In this document: piece by piece, positions 23,887 to 31,867 of the stretch
How the letters are laid out: each line of letters starts with the position of its first letter
Numbering within the stretch: position 1 is the first letter of the stretch
Origin: Acidobacteriota bacterium
Lineage (GTDB): Bacteria; Acidobacteriota; Thermoanaerobaculia; UBA5066
Reading direction: 5' to 3'
DNA: 64,000 bases
NCBI GenBank assembly: GCA_029781975.1
Contig: JAKOVQ010000019.1
Span: forward strand, 1 to 64,000
Notes under the pieces: model-generated
Told to the model about the DNA's origin: nothing
The model's database searches: none
The model's input: only the letters and a program-made list of their open reading frames with translations
Program-made: the position numbers and the translations under genes

Positions 23887-25725
23887 TCAGCCCTCCGTCC
23901 GCGGCGCGATCATCGCCTTCCACGCCGCGCGCGACATCTTCCGCGTCGTCTCGATCACCCGCTCCCGCCCCTTCTCGCCGCCGAAGTCGGTCGCGAGGAG
24001 GACGAGGACGTACTCCCTCCCGTCGGGCAGCCGCACGATCGCGGCGTCGTGCTGGACGGTCGAGATGCTGCCGGTCTTGTGGGCGACGACCGCCCCCGCC
24101 TGCGCCGGGATGCCCGCCGGGATCTGGTCGTTGAAGGCCTGCGACGTCAGGATCTCCCACACCTTCGCGCGCGCGGCGTCCGAGAGGAGCGTCGTCCTCA
24201 CGCACGCCTTCATCAGCGCCGCCATCCCGGCGGCGTCGGTCTCGTTGGAGAAGCCGGCCTCGAAGGCCTTCTCGTCCTCGACCCCCCGCCGCACCTTCAC
24301 GGTGGGCGCCCCGAGCCGGTCGCACAGCTCCTGGACCGGCTTCGCCCCGACGAGGCCGATCAGGGTGTTGGTGGCGAAGTTCGACGAGTGCCGGATCATC
24401 TCCGTGGCGAGGAGCTCGACGGAGGCGGTCTTCCCGACCCGCCCGGCGAGGACCCCCTCGGACTCCGGGTCGAGCGTGATCCGGAAGGGCGACCCGTCGA
24501 AGGCGCTCCGGAACTCGTTGACGAGAGGGACCTCGTCCGTCAGCCGGAGCGTCCCGGTGTCCACCCGCCGCATCACCTCGAGGAGGACGGCGGTCTTCAT
24601 CGTGCTGGCGGCGTGCATCGTCCGGTGCGCGCCGATCTCGACCCTCCCCCCGCCCGCGAGGTCCTCGAAGACGATCCCGTAGGTCGCCGCTCCCTCCTTC
24701 GCGAGCGCCTCGAGCCTCTCCTTCAGGGCGGCGAGGGCCGAGGGGCCCAGCGGGCCGGGCTTCGGGGCGGAGGGGAGGAGGGCGAGCCGGCGGGCGTAGC
24801 GGAAGCGGGGCTTCAGGCGCGCGTCGTCCCACGGCGTCACCTTCGTCGACGGGACGCCGTACGAGGTCGCCTGCAGGACCGTGCCGTCCCCCACCCACAT
24901 CCCCATGTGGTCGATCTTGTCCTCGGTGCCGAAGAAGAGGAGGTCTCCCGGCTCGAGCCGCGAAGGGTCGACCGCGACGAGCTGCGGGTCGCGGAAGCAC
25001 ATCTGCGAGCTGTTCCGGGCGAGGAGGACGCCGTGGCGGCGGAGGATCGTCTGGACGAGGCCGGAGCAGTCGAAGCCGAAGGGCGTCACGCCGCCCCAGG
25101 TGTAGGGGGCGCCGAGGAAGCGCCTGCCGAGCGCGATCCAGCCGGCGGGCGTCCCGAGCTCGGGCCGGACCCCGGGCGTCACGAAGGCGGCGTCCTCGCG
25201 CCTCAGCCACGCGACCCGCGCGTCGGGGAGGCGGACCTTCAGCCAGGGATGGCCCTCCCTCTCCAGCTCGCCGACGACCCCGACGCGCGCCCCGAGCGGC
25301 GCGGTGAGGAGGGGCCGGGACGAGGTGACGTCGGGGTCCCGGTAGACGTGGGCGACGGGCGACGTCACCTCGACCTGACGCAATGCCTCTTCCGGGGGGC
25401 CGCGCCGCAGCGCCTCCGTGGCGACCCACCCCGTCTCCCCGTCGTCGCCCCGGACCCGGGCGAAGCCGGCGGTCTCCTCGAGGACCGTGACGCGCTCGCC
25501 GAGGATCACCTGGTCGTCGACCGGCGCGGTGGCGTCGGGGCGGACGAAGACGTCCTCGACGGCGGAGACGACGACCGCCCCGGCCGGCGGGGCCGGCGCG
25601 GAGGGGGCCGGCGTTCCGGCGAGGGCGAGAGGCGCGGCGAGCGCCGCCACCAGGACGGCGGCGGGGAAGGGGGCGAGGACGAGGGCGAGGACCGGGACGG
25701 GGGAGCGGCGGTTCCGCGGTCGCAT
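23887..25725 (-). CDS. SH3b-NlpC/P60 endopeptidase fused to a beta-lactamase-fold domain
   Basis: A 612-residue exported protein with a signal peptide (residues 1-36). Two bacterial SH3 domains follow (about 50-105 'VFVRPDATAPVDDQVILGER' and 115-170), then NlpC/P60 (about 190-320). Its catalytic Cys is in 'GFDCSGLVQTILRRHG' (220) and its His in 'DKIDHMGMWVGDGTV'. This order is that of YkfC, which cleaves gamma-D-Glu-diamino acid bonds in murein peptides. From about 340 to the end is a class-A beta-lactamase-like serine hydrolase: S-x-x-K in 'MHAASTMKTAVLLEV' (Ser 374), 'HSSNFATNTLIGLVG' (SSN in place of SDN) and 'VAHKTGSIST' (KTG). It is divergent from a dipeptide epimerase, the usual next step after YkfC. 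A -10 box ends 6 bases before the ATG. Confidence 0.85.
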   Translation of the reverse strand: MRPRNRRSPVPVLALVLAPFPAAVLVAALAAPLALAGTPAPSAPAPPAGAVVVSAVEDVFVRPDATAPVDDQVILGERVTVLEETAGFARVRGDDGETGWVATEALRRGPPEEALRQVEVTSPVAHVYRDPDVTSSRPLLTAPLGARVGVVGELEREGHPWLKVRLPDARVAWLRREDAAFVTPGVRPELGTPAGWIALGRRFLGAPYTWGGVTPFGFDCSGLVQTILRRHGVLLARNSSQMCFRDPQLVAVDPSRLEPGDLLFFGTEDKIDHMGMWVGDGTVLQATSYGVPSTKVTPWDDARLKPRFRYARRLALLPSAPKPGPLGPSALAALKERLEALAKEGAATYGIVFEDLAGGGRVEIGAHRTMHAASTMKTAVLLEVMRRVDTGTLRLTDEVPLVNEFRSAFDGSPFRITLDPESEGVLAGRVGKTASVELLATEMIRHSSNFATNTLIGLVGAKPVQELCDRLGAPTVKVRRGVEDEKAFEAGFSNETDAAGMAALMKACVRTTLLSDAARAKVWEILTSQAFNDQIPAGIPAQAGAVVAHKTGSISTVQHDAAIVRLPDGREYVLVLLATDFGGEKGRERVIETTRKMSRAAWKAMIAPRTEG

Positions 25726-25731
25726 GCCGCG

Positions 25732-25762
25732 ATTCTGCGCGTGGTTGGTCCCCCATGATAAT
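25732..25762. promoter_or_regulatory. Back-to-back leaderless promoters
   Basis: The 43-base gap holds CAGAAT on the minus strand (25737-25732), 6 bases from the ATG at 25725, and GATAAT on the plus strand (25757-25762), 6 bases from the ATG at 25769. Neither gene has room for a ribosome-binding site. Confidence 0.55.
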
Positions 25763-25768
25763 GCGGGC

Positions 25769-26899
25769 ATGGACCTGACGCGCCGGACCCTCCTCGCCTC
25801 CACCGGAGCCCTCGCCGCCGCCTCGCTCGCGCCCGACGTCCTCGCCGGCCCGGGCGCCCCCGCCGCCGCCGGCTCCGGGCCGGTCGACCTCGAGCTCGTC
25901 CCGATGCAGCTGAAGCTGAGGCACACCTGGACGATCTCCCGCAACTCGTCGAACGAGAAGAAGAACGGGCTCGTCAAGCTGACGGCGGGCGGCATCACCG
26001 GCTACGGCGAGTCCGCCGCGAACGTCCGCTACTCCCAGAGCTGGGAGTCGGGCGAGGCGGCCTTCGCGAAGGTGAAGGCGGCCGTCGCGGGGCTCTCCCC
26101 GTGGGAGCACCTCGCCTGGCTCGAGAGGGCCGAGGCGGAGGCGGGGAAGGACTCCGACATCGTCGCCGCCGTCGACATGGCGCTCTGGGACTGGAAGGGG
26201 AAGGCCGTCGGCCAGCCGGTCCACCGGCTCCTCGGGATCCCGTCGGGGAGGATGCCGGTCACCACCTTCTCCATCGGCATCGACACCGCCGAGGTGATGC
26301 AGCAGAAGGTGAAGGAGGCCGCTCCCTACCCGCGGCTGAAGGTGAAGGTGGGGCTGCCGGGGGACGAGGCGAACGTGAAGGCGATCCGCGCCGTCACCGA
26401 CAAGCCGATCCGCGTCGACGCGAACGAGGGGTGGAAGACGGTCGCCGAGGCCGTCGAGCGGATCAACTGGCTCAAGACGCAGGGGATCGAGTTCGTCGAG
26501 CAGCCGCTCCCGGCGGCGATGGACGCCGACATGAAGGCGATCCACGCGAAGTCGCCGCTGCCGCTCGTCGCGGACGAGTCGGTCCTCCACCCGGCCGACG
26601 TCCCGAAGCTCGTCGGCCTCTTCGACGGAATCAACGTCAAGCTGGCCAAGTGCGGCGGGATCACCCGCGCCTACGAGATGGCCGCGATCGGCCGCGCGCT
26701 CGGCTTCAAGCTGATGCTCGGCTGCATGATCGAGTCGTCCGTCGGGATCGCGGCGGCCATCGCGGTGGCGCCGCTCTACGACTGGCTCGACCTCGACGGC
26801 AACCTCCTCGTCGCGAACGACCCCTTCAAGGGGCTCTCGATCAAGGACGGCGTCTGGGCGCTGCCGGACGGGCCGGGGCTGGGCGTCGTGCCGGTGTAG
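25769..26899 (+). CDS. Tat-exported dipeptide (L-Ala-D/L-Glu) epimerase
   Basis: A 376-residue enolase-superfamily enzyme of the muconate lactonising subgroup, matching L-Ala-D/L-Glu epimerases (YkfB/YcjG), which convert the murein dipeptide into L-Ala-L-Glu. The first catalytic Lys is in 'RLKVKVGLPG', metal ligands are in 'RVDANEGWKT', 'IEFVEQPLP' and 'PLVADESVLHP', and the second Lys is in 'INVKLAKCGGI'. Unlike known cytoplasmic members it starts with a twin-arginine signal ('MDLTRRTLLASTGALAAASL'), so it should act in the periplasm after folding with its metal. It is divergent from the NlpC/P60 fusion and convergent with the amidase fusion, 7 bases away. Confidence 0.85.
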   Translation: MDLTRRTLLASTGALAAASLAPDVLAGPGAPAAAGSGPVDLELVPMQLKLRHTWTISRNSSNEKKNGLVKLTAGGITGYGESAANVRYSQSWESGEAAFAKVKAAVAGLSPWEHLAWLERAEAEAGKDSDIVAAVDMALWDWKGKAVGQPVHRLLGIPSGRMPVTTFSIGIDTAEVMQQKVKEAAPYPRLKVKVGLPGDEANVKAIRAVTDKPIRVDANEGWKTVAEAVERINWLKTQGIEFVEQPLPAAMDADMKAIHAKSPLPLVADESVLHPADVPKLVGLFDGINVKLAKCGGITRAYEMAAIGRALGFKLMLGCMIESSVGIAAAIAVAPLYDWLDLDGNLLVANDPFKGLSIKDGVWALPDGPGLGVVPV

Positions 26900-26906
26900 C
26901 GACGGC

Positions 26907-28514
26907 TCAGCCCGGCGGCGGGACGTCCTTCTCGAGCCGGTGGGCCAGCTCGAGGCCGCGGCGCATGACGTCGTTCCAGGGGAAGAGGACGCCCGGGTCG
27001 ACCTTCCTCACGGGGGCTATGTCCTCGTGCCCGGCGACGTTCGGCGCCGTGATGCCGAACTGCGCCACGAGGACGCCGACGAGGCGTGAGACGGTCTCGA
27101 TCTGCGCCGGCGTGTAGGGAGCCCGGTTCCCGTTCCCGGTGATCTCGACGCCGATCGAGAAGCGGTTGAGCGCCGCGCGGCCGTGGAGGAGCGACTCCCC
27201 CGCGTGCCAGGCGCGGTCCTCGAGCGAGACGAACTGGTAGAGGCGGCCGTCGCGGCCGACGAGGAAGTGCGAGCTGACGAAGCTCGCGGGGTCGAGGAAG
27301 AGCTCGATGCACCCCTCGTCGGTGTCGATCGCGGTGTGGTGGAGGACGAGGGTCGTGATCGGCTGGATCTTCTGCGGCGAGTCGCCGGCCCACCAGGAGT
27401 TGGGCATCGGGATCAGGCAGGCGTCCGAGAGGTCGCCCCCCGCCTCGGCCCAGAGCTTCCAGAAGAGCCGGTCGGCCGGCCCCCAGACGCGCTCGAGGAA
27501 GGGCCCTCCGGCCCGCGCCTCGAGCGGCGTCAGCTCGACGCGCGGGAGGGCGGGCGCCGTCTGCCGCGGCGGGTGGTAGGGGGTGAAGGGGCGGTCCGGG
27601 AGGTCGCGCGACCAGGTCGTCACGATCAGCTTCGCGATCTCGCCCATCGTCTGGTTCACGAAGATCGTCGCGCCGGGGCGGTCGGGGATCCGGTCGGCGA
27701 ACATCACGAGGACGAAGCGTCCCTTCGGCGTCGTCAGGATCCCCGAGTCGTTCCTCACCGCGTGCATCGTCCCGGTCTTTCCGGCCCAGGTCACCCCCTC
27801 CCCGAGGAGGAGACGCGGGATCCGGTTGCGGGTCTCGGGCTGCGAGAGGAGGCCGAGGGCGAGGCGGCTGCGCGGACGGTCGAAGAGGCTCTCCGTCGCG
27901 ATCCGCCGCCAGAGCTCGGCGGTGTCGCGCGGGGTCATCCGGCCGAGCTTCAGCCCCTTCCAGCGCTGGTCCTCGGTCTCGAGCGGCTCGCGGTCGGGGA
28001 TCCGGCCGACGAGCTGGATCCCCGAAAGCCCCAGCTGCGACATCCGGCAGTTGACGGCGTCCTGCCCGAAGGTGTCGATGAAGTGGTTGGCCGCGGTGTT
28101 GTCGGAGAGGGCGAGCATCAGCCGGAGGAGGTCGCGGTTGGTCGGCATCAGCCCCGGGTCGAACTCGTCGAGGATCCCCGAGCCCGACGCGACCGAACGC
28201 CGGAAGAGCTTCCAGCGGTCGTCGAGGTCGAGGCTGTCGTCCGGGAGCCGCCCGAGCGCCTCGGAGAGGAGCGAGAGCTTGATGACGCTCGCCGCCTCGA
28301 AGCTCTCCCGGTCGTTCCAGCGGAGCTCGCGCCCGCTCTCGACGTGGAGCGCCACGATCCCCATCCGCGCGCCGGTCCTTTCGGCGAGCCTGGCCACGCG
28401 CGCGGCGAGCGCGTCCTCCCTCGGGACGGTCGTCAGGCCCGGCGGCGGGGCCGAGGCGCACCCGGCGAGGAGGACCAGGAGGGGACCGGCGAGGAGGGTT
28501 CTGGATCCAGGCAT
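26907..28514 (-). CDS. Lipoprotein: beta-lactamase-fold domain fused to amidase
   Basis: A 535-residue lipoprotein (lipobox 'LLVLLAGCAS'). Residues 35-300 form a class-A beta-lactamase-like domain with 'EAASVIKLSLL' (S-x-x-K, Ser 76), 'LALSDNTAANHFIDTFG' (SDN) and 'WAGKTGTMHAV' (KTG). The E-x-x-L-N omega-loop of true beta-lactamases is not evident, so a peptidase or esterase role is more likely than antibiotic hydrolysis. Residues 380-535 are an Amidase_2 (N-acetylmuramoyl-L-alanine amidase, AmiD-like) with zinc ligands in 'LVLHHTAIDTDEG' (about 392) and 'NVAGHEDIAPVRKVDPG'. 'DRAWHAGESLLHGRAALNRF' contains the substrate-binding loop. It probably sits in the outer membrane and removes peptides from murein fragments. 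Confidence 0.85.
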   Translation of the reverse strand: MPGSRTLLAGPLLVLLAGCASAPPPGLTTVPREDALAARVARLAERTGARMGIVALHVESGRELRWNDRESFEAASVIKLSLLSEALGRLPDDSLDLDDRWKLFRRSVASGSGILDEFDPGLMPTNRDLLRLMLALSDNTAANHFIDTFGQDAVNCRMSQLGLSGIQLVGRIPDREPLETEDQRWKGLKLGRMTPRDTAELWRRIATESLFDRPRSRLALGLLSQPETRNRIPRLLLGEGVTWAGKTGTMHAVRNDSGILTTPKGRFVLVMFADRIPDRPGATIFVNQTMGEIAKLIVTTWSRDLPDRPFTPYHPPRQTAPALPRVELTPLEARAGGPFLERVWGPADRLFWKLWAEAGGDLSDACLIPMPNSWWAGDSPQKIQPITTLVLHHTAIDTDEGCIELFLDPASFVSSHFLVGRDGRLYQFVSLEDRAWHAGESLLHGRAALNRFSIGVEITGNGNRAPYTPAQIETVSRLVGVLVAQFGITAPNVAGHEDIAPVRKVDPGVLFPWNDVMRRGLELAHRLEKDVPPPG

Positions 28515-28521
28515 CCTCCGC

Positions 28522-28565
28522 AGTGTAGCGGCCGGGCCGGTCGGCGCCGCCCGCCCGCCTACAAT
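28522..28565. promoter_or_regulatory. Divergent promoter pair
   Basis: TACACT on the minus strand (28527-28522) ends 7 bases before the ATG at 28514. TACAAT on the plus strand (28560-28565) ends 8 bases before a CTG at 28574, the first residue of the conserved reading. Confidence 0.45.
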
Positions 28566-28573
28566 CCCCCGGT

Positions 28574-29704
28574 CTGAACGAGCCGACCCTCCCCCCGGGC
28601 GGAAGCCAGCGCCTCGTCTCCCTCGACGTCTTCCGGGGGGCGACGGTGGCGGCGATGATCTTCGTGAACGACCCGGGCGACTGGGGGCACGTCCTGCCGC
28701 CGTTCGACCACGCGGCGTGGCACGGCTGGACGCCGACCGACCTGATCTTCCCGTTCTTCCTCTTCATCGTTGGGACGGCCGGCGTCTTCTCGATGGCGCG
28801 GCGCGAGGCCGGAGGCGCCACCCGCGCCCAGCTGGCGCGGCACGCCGTGACCCGCGGCTTCACGATCGTCCTCGTCGGCTGGCTCCTGGCGGCCTGGCCC
28901 TTCAACCCGGCGCGGCTCCTCCACCTCCGGATCCCCGGCGTCCTCCCGCGGATCGGCGTCGTCTACGCCCTCGGGACGCTCCTTCTCCTCGCGTTCGGCA
29001 AGCGGCGCCCGCTCGGCGCGGCGGCGGTCGCCGCGGCCCTCCTCGCGCTCCACACGGCGATCCTCTTCCTGCCGGGCTACGACCTGACGAAGGAGGGGAA
29101 CGTCCAGGTGGCGGTCGACCTGGCGCTCCTGAAGGGGCACCTCTGGAAGCCGGCGTGGGACCCGGAGGGGATCGTCTCGACCCTCTCGGCGATCGCCACG
29201 ATGCTGACGGGCGCCCTCGCGGGCTTCCTCCTCGTCTCGAAGCGGACGACGGCGCGGAAGGCGATTCTCCTGGCGGCGTGGGGCGCGGCCGGGGCGGCCG
29301 CCGGGCTCCTCTGGCAGGCGGCCGGCCTCCCGGTCAACAAGGGGCTCTGGACGGGGTCGTACGTCCTCCTGACCTCGGGGCTGGCGTCGCTCTCCGTCGC
29401 GCTCTCGCTCCTCCTCGTCGACGTCGCGGGGTGGAGGAGGCCGTTCCGCGCCTTCGTGACGTTCGGGACGAACCCGCTCCTCGCCTTCGTCCTCTCCGGC
29501 TTCCTCGCGAAGAACCTGGGACTGGTGAAGTGGACGGCCGCCGACGGGAAGGTCGTCTCGCTCCACGCCTTCCTCTACCGGACGCTCCTCTCCTGGATCG
29601 GCGACCCGTACCTCCGCTCCCACGCCTGGGCCGTGGCCTTCGTCGCCGTCTGCTGGGCGGTCCTCCGCCTCTGCGAGACGCGCGGCTGGTACTGGAAGGT
29701 CTGA
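28574..29704 (+). CDS. COG4299/DUF5009 membrane protein (NagX/MurT-like)
   Basis: A polytopic inner-membrane protein (376 residues from the CTG at 28574) with about ten hydrophobic segments. The family start 'SQRLVSLDVFRGATVAAMIF' is followed by 'HGWTPTDLIFPFFLFIVGTA' and, later, 'LRIPGVLPRIGVVYALGTLL'. Relatives are annotated as heparan-alpha-glucosaminide N-acetyltransferase-like. NagX of N-acetylglucosamine regulons and, as I recall, the proposed MurNAc transporter MurT of Tannerella belong to this group. The first standard codon (GTG, 28646) would remove the conserved N terminus, so an upstream CTG start is proposed. In this setting, transport or acetylation of amino sugars released from murein is the best guess. 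Confidence 0.75.
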   Translation: MNEPTLPPGGSQRLVSLDVFRGATVAAMIFVNDPGDWGHVLPPFDHAAWHGWTPTDLIFPFFLFIVGTAGVFSMARREAGGATRAQLARHAVTRGFTIVLVGWLLAAWPFNPARLLHLRIPGVLPRIGVVYALGTLLLLAFGKRRPLGAAAVAAALLALHTAILFLPGYDLTKEGNVQVAVDLALLKGHLWKPAWDPEGIVSTLSAIATMLTGALAGFLLVSKRTTARKAILLAAWGAAGAAAGLLWQAAGLPVNKGLWTGSYVLLTSGLASLSVALSLLLVDVAGWRRPFRAFVTFGTNPLLAFVLSGFLAKNLGLVKWTAADGKVVSLHAFLYRTLLSWIGDPYLRSHAWAVAFVAVCWAVLRLCETRGWYWKV

Positions 29705-29711
29705 CTCGCGC

Positions 29712-30965
29712 TCAGCGGGGCGGGGCGGGCGACGGCTCGATCTCCTCCGCCACCGCGAGGCTCCGCAAGGCGCCCGCTTCGTCCTTCGCCTGCCGCCGCT
29801 CGGCGGGGACGTAGAACGCGGCGCGGACGCGAAGGGCGGCGAGGATCCGCCGCGCCGCGAGGCGTGCCTCGGGGTCCGCGTCCGACTCCGCCTGCCGCTT
29901 CAGGTCGGGGATGCCGAGGTCGCGGACGATCCGGGCGGGAGGGACGTCGGGCGCGGCGAGGCGGCGTTCGAGGAGGGCGAGGCGCTCCTCGAGGTCCCGC
30001 CCGTCCCGCTCCCGGCGCCTGGCGAGCTTCCGCGAGCGCTTCTGCAGGTCCTTCGGGTCGCCGAGCGACGCGACGAAGGAGCGCGTCGCGGCGAGGGCGT
30101 CGTCGCCGACGAGGCCGTCGAAATCGCGAAGGAGGGCGCCCGCGCGGCGGAAAGCCTCGAGGACGTCGCCCCCGTCGCCCGCCGCGCGGGCCCGGGCGAG
30201 GTCGGCGGAGAGGATCGCGGCCAGGTGGTCGGGGTCGCGGGGCGCGGCGCCGGTCCGCTCGGCGAGGAGCTCGAGCCAGTCGAGGGCCTCGGCGGCGACC
30301 TCCTCGGGGGGCCAGCGGTGCCCGCCGGCGAAGACCGCCAGGCGGTTCGGGACGCCGAGCGCGTCGAGCGTCCCCGCGAGCGCCATCACCTCGTAGAAGT
30401 TGAAGTCGGCGTCCCCGACGGCCGCGAAGACGGGGACCTTCCGCCCCTTCTCCGGGGGGGACTCCGCCGGGAACCCGGCCCCGGCGAGGAGGACGGCGAA
30501 GGGGGGCTGCCTGAGCGCCGAGCCGAGGAACGCCGCGGTCCGCGCGCCTCCGGAGAAACCGCCGACGACGAGCCGGGCGTCGTCGAGGGGGACGCGGGCG
30601 CGGAGGTCGTCGAGCGTGGCGACGAAGGCCCGGAGGGTCGGCTCGATCGGGGCGTCGCTCCGCGAGTCGTTCGACGAGGCGACGACGACGCCGAGCCTCC
30701 CGGCTGCCGCCACGAACGGTCCGGCCGCCGCCGCGCCCCGCCCGCGCGCGTCGAGGAGGACGAGGGCGGGCCAGCCGCGCGCCGGCCGGGCGCCGGTAGG
30801 GACGAAGAGCGCGTAGCTCAGGTCGGGCTGCGCCCGGCAGGAGACGTGCGGAACGAGGGCGCCGGGCGTGGGGAAGTCGCCGGCCGCGAGGACGGCCGGG
30901 AGGACGGCCGAGAGGACGGCCGGGACGGCCCGGGCGAGGGCGCCGGCCTGGCGACGAGCCGTCAC
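29712..30965 (-). CDS. Exported alpha/beta hydrolase with long helical tail
   Basis: A 417-residue protein. The signal peptide contains a 4-residue repeat ('AVLSAVLPAVLAAGD') encoded by a 12-base tandem repeat. The esterase/PHB-depolymerase-like domain (about 30-235) has the nucleophile elbow 'RLVVGGFSGGARTAAFLGSA' and a likely catalytic His in 'LAVFAGGHRWPPEEVAAEAL'. The C-terminal 180 residues are helical and charged, without a known family. The GTG start overlaps the stop of the NagA-like gene (GTGA), so it is translationally coupled to the amino-sugar operon. It may deacylate or de-esterify imported or extracellular glycan fragments; this is inference from position. Confidence 0.65.
   Translation of the reverse strand: MTARRQAGALARAVPAVLSAVLPAVLAAGDFPTPGALVPHVSCRAQPDLSYALFVPTGARPARGWPALVLLDARGRGAAAAGPFVAAAGRLGVVVASSNDSRSDAPIEPTLRAFVATLDDLRARVPLDDARLVVGGFSGGARTAAFLGSALRQPPFAVLLAGAGFPAESPPEKGRKVPVFAAVGDADFNFYEVMALAGTLDALGVPNRLAVFAGGHRWPPEEVAAEALDWLELLAERTGAAPRDPDHLAAILSADLARARAAGDGGDVLEAFRRAGALLRDFDGLVGDDALAATRSFVASLGDPKDLQKRSRKLARRRERDGRDLEERLALLERRLAAPDVPPARIVRDLGIPDLKRQAESDADPEARLAARRILAALRVRAAFYVPAERRQAKDEAGALRSLAVAEEIEPSPAPPR
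30888..30923. repeat. 12-base tandem repeat in a signal peptide
   Basis: Three copies of GAGGACGGCCGG (one with a terminal A) lie in frame within the signal-peptide coding region of the esterase gene, followed by a partial fourth copy. Confidence 0.75.
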
Positions 30966-31867
30966 CCGGCCGCCAGGAGCCGCTGGGGCGTCTCGGCCGC
31001 CGCGGATTCGGCCTCGCCTTCCGGCCAGCCGCTCGCGGCCGCGTTCGCCACGCAGGCGGGGAGGAGAGCCGCGCTCCCCGCGAGGTTCCCCGAGCCGTTC
31101 CTCACGCAGCCGGCGGAGAGGCGGAGCGGCTCCCCCCAGACCTCGTAGGCGCCGTCGGGGAGCCCCGCGGGCGGGACGGCGTCGCTGATCAGGACGACGC
31201 GCCCGGGGCCCTTGGCGCGCCGGAGGAGCCGGAGCATCTCCGGCGAGACGTGGTGGAGGTCGGCGATCACGTCGACCGAGACCCCGTCCCGGTCGAGCCC
31301 CCACCCGATCGGCCCCGGGTCGCGGTGGTGGAGCGGGCTCATCGCGTTGCCGAAGTGGGTCATGTGGCGGGCGCCGCGGCGGAGCGCCTCGTCGAGCGTC
31401 GCGGCGTCGGCGGCGGTGTGGCCGATGGAGACGACGAAGCCGCGGCGCGCGAAGGCCGAGACGAGGTCGAGGCCGCCCGGGATCTCGGGGGCGAGGGTCA
31501 CCATCGGGCGTCCCGGGAGCTCCCCGACCGCCTCGAAGAACGCGTCGACGCGGCGCCGGTCGCTTCCGTCGAGGAGCGCGTCGCGGTGGAGGGCGCCGCT
31601 CCGCGCGGGCGAGACGAACGGCCCCTCGAGGTGGAGGCCGAGCGGGACGGCGCCGCGCCCGTCCCCCGCCTTCCGGCCCCGGATCCACGCCGAGAGGCGC
31701 GCCACGAGCGGCGGGAGGCCGGCGAGAGGGACCGGGACGAGCGTCGGGAGGAACGCCTCGACGCCGGCCGCCGCGAGCCCCTTCGCGAGGAAGTCGAGCG
31801 CCGCCTCGTCGGCGGTGAGGAGGTCGACGCCGAACGCGCCGTGGATGTGGAGGTCGATCAGCCCCAT
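30962..31867 (-). CDS. nagA: Compact N-acetylglucosamine-6-phosphate deacetylase
   Basis: A 301-residue amidohydrolase that should deacetylate GlcNAc-6-phosphate. The metal site pieces are 'GLIDLHIHGAFG' (HxH), 'LGLHLEGPFVSPARSGALH' (bridging Glu), 'VSIGHTAADAATLDEAL', 'HMTHFGNAMSPLHHRDPG' and the catalytic Asp in 'VVLISDAVPPAGLPDG'. It begins directly at the first barrel strand and lacks the usual N-terminal strands and the C-terminal 'APG.DADLVVLD' part, so the beta-sandwich domain of typical NagA (about 380 residues) is missing. The ATG at 31867 overlaps the murQ 3' end by 10 bases; the stop overlaps the esterase start. Part of a kinase-murQ-nagA-esterase operon. Confidence 0.82.
   Translation of the reverse strand: MGLIDLHIHGAFGVDLLTADEAALDFLAKGLAAAGVEAFLPTLVPVPLAGLPPLVARLSAWIRGRKAGDGRGAVPLGLHLEGPFVSPARSGALHRDALLDGSDRRRVDAFFEAVGELPGRPMVTLAPEIPGGLDLVSAFARRGFVVSIGHTAADAATLDEALRRGARHMTHFGNAMSPLHHRDPGPIGWGLDRDGVSVDVIADLHHVSPEMLRLLRRAKGPGRVVLISDAVPPAGLPDGAYEVWGEPLRLSAGCVRNGSGNLAGSAALLPACVANAAASGWPEGEAESAAAETPQRLLAAG

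Noticed and set aside
21940-26590. Very long overlapping open frames (over 1200 codons) on both strands
   Set aside because: They are frame-shifted shadows of SppA, the NlpC/P60 fusion and the epimerase; they are low in sequence complexity and lack starts with promoters or ribosome-binding sites.
23887-28514. Antibiotic-resistance beta-lactamases
   Set aside because: S-x-x-K and KTG motifs are present, but one protein has SSN instead of SDN, no clear omega-loop Glu motif is seen, and both are fused to murein hydrolases in a cell-wall gene set. A role on peptidoglycan is more likely.
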